Shown: positions 25,044 to 34,600 of the stretch, in pieces | Layout: every line of letters starts with the position of its first letter | How positions within the stretch are numbered: the stretch's first letter is position 1 | Source: T3Sed10-241 sp036796255 | Lineage (GTDB): Bacteria; Bacteroidota; Bacteroidia; Flavobacteriales_D; Cryomorphaceae | Assembly (NCBI GenBank): GCA_036796255.1 | Contig: DAIRDH010000005.1 | Coordinates: 22,888 to 86,887 of the forward strand | Direction of reading: 5' to 3' | DNA length: 64,000 nt | Program-made: the position numbers and the translations under genes | The notes under the pieces: model-generated | The model's input: only the letters and a program-made list of their open reading frames with translations | Told to the model about the DNA's origin: nothing | Databases searched by the model: none

Positions 25044-26480
25044 GTGTCTACCATAATTGTTCTTGTAGTCGTCATATTCATTTTTTTGGTGGTTTCATTG
25101 GTCCTCCAAAAACAACTGAAACAGTCCACGGCTTTGCCTCGCAAGATACTTCATATTGGTGCCATATCCGTATGTGCGCTCTCAGTATATATTGTTGAAG
25201 ATCTAGATGCCGTATTTTGGGCTACAATCCTGGCCATACCGTTTATAGGAATTGCTGTTTTCGCAGGTGTGTTTCGCGATCCTGTGAAAGGCCGGAAAAG
25301 TTGGGGCATGGTATATTTTGCTTTGGTTTTTGCCTTTCTACTTTATTTGTCAGCTGACAAGCCTCAGTTCGTTTTTTACCCTATGGCCATAATGGCCTGG
25401 GCCGATGGCTTGGCTACTTTGATTGGAGAGCGAATAGGCAAACGCCGCTACAGGCTAGAGGGCGATGAGCGCAGTGTGGAGGGTTCTGTCACTTTTTTTG
25501 TGGTGGCACTGTTGCTACTGTTTTTTGGTCATTTGGCAGTGGGAGAGGAGGCGCCCAGTGCGGTATATGGGCCAGGGATGCTGGTTTTTATTGCTTTCTT
25601 TCTCACTTTGACCGAGGCGACATCTACGGCCGGTCGGGACAATATCTGGGTGCCATTGTCAGCATATTATTGGCTGATCTGCGGGGCTGCCGTGCCCGGT
25701 GGGGCTGCAGCCATAATGTTGATTATATCGATATTAGCCTTTCTTTCTTACCTTGCTTTTCGCAAAAAATGGCTCAATGCAGGTGGTGCCGTTTCCGCTT
25801 GCCTTATGGGTTTTATCCTGCTCTTTTCGCCCGAGCCCATGTTCGTGATTCCCGCTTTGACTTTTTTCCTGATCGGGACAGGATTTTCTCTTTTGCCAAA
25901 AGGCGGAAAGCCCATTGGTGAAGGCGAAAAACCCTCCCGCAGCAAGTCGCAGGTGCTGGCAAATGGGGGCATGCCCGTGGTATTTCTCATGCTTTATTTC
26001 TTTACAGGTCACTTCTCTTTTGTACTCGGATTTATCGCTGGTTTTGCAGCAGCACTTAGCGATACGGCCTCATCAGAAATAGGAACCCGCATGTCTGGGC
26101 GCTCATATGCCATCTTCGGCTTTCGACCGCTTGAGGCCGGAGTGAGTGGGGGCGTTTCAGTTGCTGGAAGCCTTGCCGGAATTGCATTCGCAATAGCCAT
26201 TCCAATGGTGTCGGTAGCCTTTGGATGGATTGATTATAAGCAAGCTATGGTGATCGCTGCTATTGCCTTTTCGGCAAATATTCTCGACAGCCTTCTCGGA
26301 CAGTTCGCTCAAAGCAAACACTATACGGATGGGGGCGGCTGGCGAGATTCTGAAGGCTCAGCAGGAGGCAATATTAGTGGCGGATTGCGTTGGATGAGCA
26401 ATGACAGGGTAAACGCAATTGCCACTGCTTTTGCCACCGTTGTGGCTACTTGCTGGCATGTGTTAAAATACATTTTTTAA
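25044..26480 (+). CDS. Fusion of a phytol/dolichol-kinase-like domain and a DUF92 (VTE6-like) domain
   Basis: The 478-residue integral membrane protein starts at GTG (25044). Residues 1-230 resemble the phytol kinase VTE5 / CTP-dependent polyprenol kinase group: RKILHIGA (33-40), MAWADGLATLIGERIGKRRY (117-136), EGSVT (146-150) and TEATSTAGRDNIWVPL (190-205). Residues 235-475 are DUF92: KSQVLANGG (301-309), ALSDTASSEIG (337-347), LEAGVSGGVSVAGSLAG (363-379), LDSLLGQ (414-420) and MSNDRVNA (451-458). DUF92 includes VTE6, which phosphorylates phytyl phosphate. If both halves are active, one chain could convert a prenyl alcohol to its diphosphate, the donor for the divergent UbiA enzyme. The domain reading is clear; substrate and activity are inference. 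Confidence 0.88.
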   Translation: MSTIIVLVVVIFIFLVVSLVLQKQLKQSTALPRKILHIGAISVCALSVYIVEDLDAVFWATILAIPFIGIAVFAGVFRDPVKGRKSWGMVYFALVFAFLLYLSADKPQFVFYPMAIMAWADGLATLIGERIGKRRYRLEGDERSVEGSVTFFVVALLLLFFGHLAVGEEAPSAVYGPGMLVFIAFFLTLTEATSTAGRDNIWVPLSAYYWLICGAAVPGGAAAIMLIISILAFLSYLAFRKKWLNAGGAVSACLMGFILLFSPEPMFVIPALTFFLIGTGFSLLPKGGKPIGEGEKPSRSKSQVLANGGMPVVFLMLYFFTGHFSFVLGFIAGFAAALSDTASSEIGTRMSGRSYAIFGFRPLEAGVSGGVSVAGSLAGIAFAIAIPMVSVAFGWIDYKQAMVIAAIAFSANILDSLLGQFAQSKHYTDGGGWRDSEGSAGGNISGGLRWMSNDRVNAIATAFATVVATCWHVLKYIF

Positions 26481-26603
26481 GCCCTTGGTAATGAATGTCC
26501 AGTCTCTCTGTTACTCACATGGGACTGTGGAAAATATTGCAATTCCGAAACCTTCTCTATGAGCTATTCCGTAACTTTAGGCGAGCTTAACGCTTCCCCC
26601 CTT

Positions 26604-27656
26604 ATGACTAATCGACCGCCGTTTTCGGCTCAGTTTTGTATTGCATTATTGTTTCTGGTATTACTTTCTGCGAAAGTGATGGGGCAGGACTGCGCTGAAC
26701 CGACACCTATTTGCGCCTTAAGTTCAACTGATACGCTCTCAACAGCGAATGGCACGCCAACAGCAGTACCAGATAATTTCTGTTTTGAAGAGGCGCCAAA
26801 CGCACTCTTTTTTCAGTTTGAAACACTCGACCTCAATCAGTATCCCGATCTGGAATTTGACGAAGGTACGGCCTTTCTATCCCTCTCACTTGACAGTTGT
26901 ATTACCGATAGCCTCTTTGGACAAAACCTCAGCTTTGCTGTTTTTGAAGCCGATGATCCATGTGATCCGTCCACGTACAGTGACCCTATTGGTTGTGCAG
27001 ACAGCATTCAACAAAGTGGTCAGCTTGTTTTGGAAGATCTCGAGCCGTCTACAACATACTATGTTATGCTTACGGGCCTGCTGGATACTCTTCCTGGATC
27101 AGTGGAGAGCCAATGTGCCATTCGATTTTCAGTATCGGGGCCAGCTGTGGAATATGATATTTCTGCAACGCCTCCAACTCCTCAGAATCAAACAATATAT
27201 CCCGGGCAGTCGGCTCAGCTGAATGTGAATCCTGTTTTTGATCCTTTTGAATGGAATGGCAATTTTTTGAATACCATGGAAGGAGCTTCCGTTATGGCGT
27301 CGCCATCTGAATTTGGGGTTTATAATTATCAGGTTCAAACAGAGATCAAAGGCTGCCCTGTGAGACAGACTTTCAGGGTTACCGTGGTGCCACCTATCAC
27401 CCCTTTCAACGCCTTTACACCTAACAACGATGGCTTTAACGACACCTGGGTGATCGATCGTATCCAGGAATTTCAAAATGCGCAAATCGTGGTGTACAGT
27501 CGCTGGGGCGCAAAAGTGTTTCAGGCCACGAATTATAAGAATGATTGGGCAGGTGACGATCTACCAGCCGCTACATACTATTTTGTGATTGAGTTAAATG
27601 ACCCTGATAATTTTGATGCTCCGGCCATTACTGGAGCGGTAACCATTGTGAGATGA
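26604..27656 (+). CDS. Secreted protein with gliding-motility (CHU_C) C-terminal domain
   Basis: The ATG at 26604 gives 350 residues and a normal signal peptide (SAQFCIALLFLVLLSAKVMG); an in-frame ATG at 26559 would add 15 residues. The mature region starts QDCAEPTPICALSSTDTLST and has Cys-rich beta-sandwich content (YYVMLTGLLDTLPGSVESQC). The C-terminal 85 residues are the sorting domain: FNAFTPNNDGFNDTWVIDRI, IVVYSRWGAKVF, LPAATYYFVIEL. It would be exported by the type IX system. Its stop overlaps the start of a PorP/SprF gene (ATGA), the usual pairing in which the PorP/SprF-like protein assists a substrate of this sorting class. Function unknown. Confidence 0.88.
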   Translation: MTNRPPFSAQFCIALLFLVLLSAKVMGQDCAEPTPICALSSTDTLSTANGTPTAVPDNFCFEEAPNALFFQFETLDLNQYPDLEFDEGTAFLSLSLDSCITDSLFGQNLSFAVFEADDPCDPSTYSDPIGCADSIQQSGQLVLEDLEPSTTYYVMLTGLLDTLPGSVESQCAIRFSVSGPAVEYDISATPPTPQNQTIYPGQSAQLNVNPVFDPFEWNGNFLNTMEGASVMASPSEFGVYNYQVQTEIKGCPVRQTFRVTVVPPITPFNAFTPNNDGFNDTWVIDRIQEFQNAQIVVYSRWGAKVFQATNYKNDWAGDDLPAATYYFVIELNDPDNFDAPAITGAVTIVR

Positions 27657-28606
27657 GGCTAGAAAAAACCATATACGTTTTCACGGCAGGGCTTCTCATG
27701 ATGTGCACATCACACCTTGCAACTGCCCAGCAAATCCCTCAGTTTACCAACTTCCTTTTCAATGCTTTTGCAGTAAACCCAGCCAACGCGGGACTGAAGG
27801 AATGCCTGGATGCCAGAGTGGGCTTTCGCAATCAATGGGTCGGCTTTGAGAGCAATCCCCGAACTGTGTTTGCCAGTGCGCACCAGCGTATCAATGCCAT
27901 CAGCAATGAGAAGGGTACAATTCACGGGGCTGGAATTATTTTACAAGGGGATGATACGGGCCCAACCGGCCGCACCAGCGCCCACCTGGCATATGCTGTC
28001 CACCTCAGGCTTACGCGCCGCACGAGGCTCTCCTTTGGAGTGGGTGTGGGAATTTTTCAATACCGCTTCGACCTTTCACAAGTCTCTGTTCCGCAGGCGG
28101 GCGATCCTTTGCTTCAGCAAACCCAGACCGATTTCGGTTTTCCGGACATCAATGCAGGGGTATGGCTTTACAGCAAAAATTGGTTTGCCGGTTTCAGTGG
28201 TGGTCACCTGACCAACCCCACCCTGGATGAAATTGGAGAAACCTTCAATATGCAACCCCATTTCAACCTGATGGGAGGAAGAATTTTTGCCGTAGGTGAA
28301 AAAATGAGCTACATACCCGCTGTTCAAATGAAATTTATGGGTAACACTACACCCTCTCTTGACGTAAACTTTTGGGCAGATTATGACAACCGTGTAGCAA
28401 TTGGTGTAGCATTCAGGTCAGAAGACTCCGTAGCTGGACTTTTGAAGTTTAACTTCCTCGACTACTTTACCATTGCCTACGCTTACGACTTCACCTATTC
28501 AAAGGTGAGATTGGGGTCAAACAATGCACATGAAATAATTCTCGGGATTTCAGCCTGCCCGCGAAACCAAAAGGTTGGATTTGTACCGTGTAACGCATAT
28601 GACTAA
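27653..28606 (+). CDS. PorP/SprF family T9SS outer-membrane protein (first of three)
   Basis: The 317-residue protein has a signal peptide (ending ATAQQ) and the PorP/SprF pattern: IPQFTNFLFNAFAVNPANAG, FRNQWVGFESNPRT, AGIILQGDDTGPTGRT, LRLTRRTRLSFGVGVGIFQ and the ending DYFTIAYAYDFTYSKV, NNAHEIILGIS. PorP/SprF proteins form barrels of the type IX system; SprF is required for export of the SprB adhesin. The gene overlaps the CHU_C protein upstream by 4 bp and the giant repeat protein downstream by 8 bp, so the three are translationally coupled. Confidence 0.94.
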   Translation: MRLEKTIYVFTAGLLMMCTSHLATAQQIPQFTNFLFNAFAVNPANAGLKECLDARVGFRNQWVGFESNPRTVFASAHQRINAISNEKGTIHGAGIILQGDDTGPTGRTSAHLAYAVHLRLTRRTRLSFGVGVGIFQYRFDLSQVSVPQAGDPLLQQTQTDFGFPDINAGVWLYSKNWFAGFSGGHLTNPTLDEIGETFNMQPHFNLMGGRIFAVGEKMSYIPAVQMKFMGNTTPSLDVNFWADYDNRVAIGVAFRSEDSVAGLLKFNFLDYFTIAYAYDFTYSKVRLGSNNAHEIILGISACPRNQKVGFVPCNAYD

Positions 28607-31600
28607 GGTGAATTATAGAAAGGTATTCCGCATTCGACTCTTGCTATGCACAATGGCGATGCTTTTGGTTGCCGGGTCTATGCGGGCTGAGGTATTCTAC
28701 TGGCAGGGCAAGAGCCTTAACTGGCATGACCTGAACAATTGGAACATGGAAACAGGTCCTGCCCATCGCCTTCCTGATATCAACGACATTGTAATTCTAT
28801 CCGCTTCTGCAAGAGAAACTGAACTGCGCCTCACTAAAGATGCCGCAGTTTCAGCGCTTATTGCCACCGATGATCGTGCATACCGCATTTCTGCCACCTC
28901 AAATGTTATCCTCACAGTCACAAGGCATCTCAACCTCAATCAAAATGTGGAGCTCAGTGACAAAATTTCGCTGGTACTTGGCGCTGCTGGTGTGGCCAGC
29001 GGAACATTCGCGTGCTCGCCTGCGGTGGCCAAAAGATTGACTTACCATTCCCCAGAAACGGAAAGGATTTTTGCCTCTACGGCATCACTGGCCGGAGGGA
29101 GGGCATCTTGCGCTTCCTTCACGATAGTACCGGAAATTGTCAACCCAACGTGCAACGGCGACGATGATGGCGTAGCGGGTGTTGAGGTTCCAGCCGATGG
29201 CACCGGCCCTTTTACCTATCAATGGGTAGGTGGTCCTTCCACCCGTTTGTGGACTGGAGTAGGTGCGGGAACCTATACAGTAATTGTGATAGATGTAGGC
29301 CAGGGAGGCCTTCCTTGTAGCGCCGATATATTTATCAATGAACCCGGTCCACTCACGGTATTTTCCATGAATGGAACTCCACCCTTTTGCGCCGGTGAAT
29401 GCAACGGTGCTGCCACACCCATCATCATCGGTGGCAATGGTGGCTACAACTTGAGTTATTCCAGTGGCGAAACGGGACCAACGGCTTCAGCACTTTGTGC
29501 AACCTTCACCTTGAATGTTGTCGATCAGGCAGGTTGTGCTTTTAGTACTGATTTTACCTTCCCTAACGCACCCGATCCTATTCAGGTTGATGCCGATATC
29601 GATGGGATAACATGCACTGATGAAACTGATGCTGCAATTTCGCTGACCACCAGCGGTGGTGTTGCGCCATATTCTTTCAGCTGGACCGGACCTTCAGGGT
29701 TCAGTTCTACAGATTCTGATATTTCCGGACTTGCTGCTGGTGCGTATGAACTCACTGTTGAGGATGACAATGCCTGTGAGTTTACGACATCATATGTTAT
29801 TGTCAATCCATCAGATATCAGCGTGGTGCCCACCATTGTGAACAATATTTGCCCTGACGAGAGCGAAGGAATTATCAATCTTGACGTGATGGGTGGTACG
29901 GGTGCCTATACTTTTTCATGGTCGGGCCCGGATGGATTTACCAGCGATGCCCAAAATATCAATGGATTGCCTCAGGGCAGCTACGCCCTCAGCCTCACAG
30001 ATGCAAATGGCTGTCTGTTTGAAGATACCTATGAAATCGTAGCCCCGGCTTCCATTGTTGTTTCCGCATCAGTGAACGATGTGCTCTGTTTTGGCGCTTC
30101 TACAGGAAGTATCGATGGTTCAGCCACAGGTGGTTCAGGCGCTTTCACATTCGCGTGGACTGGCCCCGATGGATTTAGCGCTACAACATCATCGATTGCC
30201 AATTTGCCGATAGGCGAATACACCCTCGAAGTTACTGATGCCAATGGCTGTATTGGTGTTGAAGTTTTTGAAATTGCCCAATCCGAACTCCTTACGGCTG
30301 ACCTGAGTGCCAGTCCGGTAAGCTGTGTTGGAAACGGAGATGGCAGCGTTGCGACCCTGCCAGGTGGTGGTGTGGCGCCTTACGCTTTCAGCTGGGCCGG
30401 CCCTGGAGGATTTACTTCAGTCGATCAGGATTTGAGCAATCTCGAGCCTGGCACCTACACTTTGACCCTCACTGATGCCAACAACTGTGTGACCAATGAG
30501 GCAACTGAAGTCTTAGATGCGACACCGATCGTGGTGAGCGGAACCGTAACGAATACAACCTGCGCAACTGGCAATACGGGAGCCATCAGCATAGAAGTGG
30601 CGGGTGGTGATGAGCCCTTTACCTATGCATGGAATGGCCCTGCGGGCTTCAGCTCAGGCGATCAAAACATTTCATCGCTTGCCGCCGGCGCTTACTCAGT
30701 GATTGTAACTGACAGTCAGGGATGCACAGGTACGGCCAATTTTACGGTAAGTTCACCTGCCGCTCTGACCGCCACCTTTGTAACAACGCCAGTGGCTTGT
30801 TTTGGAGGAAATACAGGAGCGATCAATACGACGCCAGCTGGCGGATTGGCTCCTTACACTTATGTGTGGCTCGGCCCGGGAGGTTTTTTCTCTACCAGCC
30901 AAAATATCAGTGGGCTCCTTGGAGGTACCTATACTCTTCAACTCACCGACGCCAACGGCTGCTTTGCCTTTATTGATGCCATTGTACCACAACAGCCACA
31001 GATTACAATCTCAAGGGTAATCACCAACGTGACCTGTTTTGGCGGAAGCAATGGAGCGATCAACATCACCGCAGGTGGTGGAACACCGGGATATACATTT
31101 TCATGGACTGGTCCCAACGGCTTTGCAGCAACTACAGAAGATATCAGCGGAATCCAGGCAGGTTCGTATGTGGTGGTGGTGACGGATGGCAACGGCTGCA
31201 CAGGAACAAGGACATACAATGTTACCCAGCCTGCGGCCATCACCTTTAATGGAAATATTACCAATGTGGTGTGTGCCGGCGATGATGACGGCTCAATTGC
31301 AACAAGCATTGCTACAGGTGCAGGACCATTTACATTTTCATGGACTGGACCAAACGGTTTTGTTGCCACAGGAGCGAACATTTCAGATTTGCAAGCCGGT
31401 GTTTACACGATTACAGCAACCAATACCCTGGGCTGCACAGGCAGCAGCGAGTTTGAAGTAGAAGAAGCTCCAGCCATTACAGTTGATGCTGTGATTCAGG
31501 GAATAACTTGTTTTGGCGAAAGCAACGGCAGCATTTCAATTGCAGTAACTGGAGGCCAGGAGCCTTACGTGATTGACTGGGCAGGTCCGGATGGATTTAC

Positions 31601-34600
31601 CTCTGACCAGCTCAGCCTTACCAACCTTGAAGCGGGCGAATATATCCTGGAAATTACAGACGACTTCGGTTGTGAAGTGGCGTTTACTTATCAGATTACA
31701 AGCCCTGCCGAACTTACACTGGATGTGCTTGCTACAGACATATCGTGTTTTAACTTGAATGATGGCACGGCCAGCATTACTGCAAATGGTGGCACGCTGC
31801 CTTATACCATTGAATGGACAGGTCCTGAAGGTTTTACTTCAACTGACGAAGACCTTACATCGCTATCAGAGGGAAGCTACAGCATTTTAATTACGGATGC
31901 CAATGGATGCAGCGTTTCTGATAGCGTTGAGGTTATGAATCCTACAGCGCTCAGCATTGTTTTGAACGCCACCGAGCCATCATGCCTTGCAGACGATGGA
32001 CAGCTCGAAGTGCTAGCAAGTGGAGGGACCGTGGCTGCTGACTACACTTATGAATGGACCACTTCAGGTGGACTTGTAATTGGAAGCGATCCAATTCTTG
32101 AAAACCTCGCCCCTGGCACCTATACGATTACCGTAAGTGATGACAATGGTTGCGAGGCTAGCCAAACATTCGAACTCTTTAGAGAAAGCATCAACTTAAC
32201 GGCTGCAGTGAGCAACGCCCTTTGTGCCGATTCGGCAAGTGGCAGCATTGTAGTAAATGCTTCGAGTGGAACGCCACCTTTCAGCTTCTCATGGTCTGGC
32301 CCAGATGGATTTACCTCAACTGATTCGAGCATCAGCGGCCTTCTCGCAGGTGCTTACAGCCTTCAGGCAAGCGACGCTGCTGGCTGCGTGGTCAATGAAG
32401 TGTACGATGTAGGTGAGCCAGCGCCCATAGTAATCGACGCCACCCTGGTGCCCGAAAGTTGCCCGGGAGCAGCCAACGGTCAAATAAGCCTTGGCTTGAC
32501 AGGAGGCACGCCGGGATTTCTGTATACATGGACCGGTCCGGACGGCTTTACAGCTGCGACTGCAAATATTTCCAATCTCACAGCTGGCATGTATGAAGTG
32601 ACTGCCACCGACGTAAACGCTTGTGAGGCAAGTGCTGTGTACACTTTGGATATCGACAGCGAAATTGGTTTTGTGTTCAGTACTACCGATCCTGATTGCT
32701 TCGGCGAATCTACTGGTAGCATTTCTACCGAAGTTGTAGGCGGGCAAGCACCTTTTACCTACAGTTGGGTGGGTCCGGAAGGATTCACCGCATCGACCGA
32801 AGATTTGTTTTCACTGCCAGCAGGCGAATATACCCTGAGCCTAACAGATGCCGCGGGTTGCGAAGCCTCTGAAATGGTTACCTTGACAGATCCGGCACTG
32901 TTGGAAGTTACGGCAGTTGTTACAAATTCTACTTGCCTTGAGGCAAATGGTTCAGCAGTCGCTACAGCTACCGGCGGCACCGGAGCAATCACCTATGAAT
33001 GGACCAACCTCTTTGGCGGAAGCCTTGGAAGCGACCCGACCCTGAGCAACGTCTTTGCAGCAGTGTACATCATCACCGTTACCGATGAGAATGGCTGCAC
33101 AGCCAGTGATGTGATCACCATTTCAGATGCGAATGGATCTGTAAGTGGCATCGTCACTCCGATATCCTGCTTCGGCGCAAGCGATGGTGCCATCGACATT
33201 ACAGTTGAGGATGGTGAAGCCCCATTTGTGTATGACTGGAGCGATGAAACCGGATTTTTTGCCAATACCCAAAATGTCAGCGGCCTTGCGGCTGGCGAGT
33301 ACGCCGTAACCGTTACAGATGTAAACGGCTGTGCGTACTCTGCGACTTTCGAGCTCAATGATCCTGCCTCCATTCAGGCCACTGCCGAAATTGACCTTGT
33401 AGGTTGCGCAGGCAGCGATGGTGCTATCACATTGACCATCACAGGTGGAGAGGCTGAATACACGGTTGAGTGGACAGGTCCCAACGGATTTACCGGAACA
33501 GGCCTCAACATTGCGGACTTAGAGCCGGGAACCTACGAATACAGCATTGTAGATGCCGCCCTTTGCACAGGCTCAGGAAGTATCGAGCTTGAACTATCAC
33601 CGGATATTATGGTGATGGAAGACCTTGTATCGCCCATTTGCGGAAGCGAAAGCGATGGAAGCATTGAACTTGAAGTAAGCGGAGGCACTGCACCATACAG
33701 TTTTGCGTGGACGGGACCGAATGACTTCAGCGCCGATACCCAAAATATTTCTGGCCTGGCTGGTGGAACTTACAATGTCACCGTAACCGATGTAAGTGGC
33801 TGCGAGGTGGATTTTGAATTTGTACTTACTCAGCCGGAACTACTGCAAATAGACATTGCAGTGACCCAGCCTGACTGCGGTGAGAGCAATGGTGCTTTGC
33901 TGGCCACAATTACCGGTGGTGTGGAAGGAACGGGATACTGGATCAACTGGACAGATGCTCTGGGCAACAGCCTCGGAGGAGCCAATCCACTTGAAAATCT
34001 GGCTCCTGGTTCTTACAGCCTCACAGCGATTGACGACAATGGTTGTGAAGCGGATACCACCTTGAACCTGTCTAATCCTGGCATTGATGTAGAAGCTGTT
34101 GTGACGGGTGTGACATGTGCCGATGTGAATAATGGCAGCATATTGCTCAGCATTACTTCTGAAAATCCACCTTTCGACGTGCTTTGGGAGGGCCCGGCTG
34201 GATTTACGGCAAGCACGAACGATATTTCAGATCTCGAGCCCGGTGTGTACACATACACTGTGACAGCGGCTGATGGCTGTTCGGCCTCTGCCAGCGTCGA
34301 GGTAGATGATGCGCAAGCACTTGGTGTGGGCGTGGATGTGACAGCAGCTTGTTTTGGCGAAAGCAATGGAAGCATCAGCCTTGAATTGTTCAATGCACAA
34401 GGCGAAGTCAGCATCACCTGGACTGACGGTACTGATATCATTGGCACCGGACTTGCGCTTGCCGACCTGGCAGCAGGCACCTACACTTACGAAGTAACGG
34501 ATGCCAGCGCCTGCGTGGTAAGCGGCGATGTAGAAGTGCTGCAGAATCCCGAAATAATTGCCACTTTGAGCTCAGTAAGTCCCTCATGCTTTGGTTCAGA

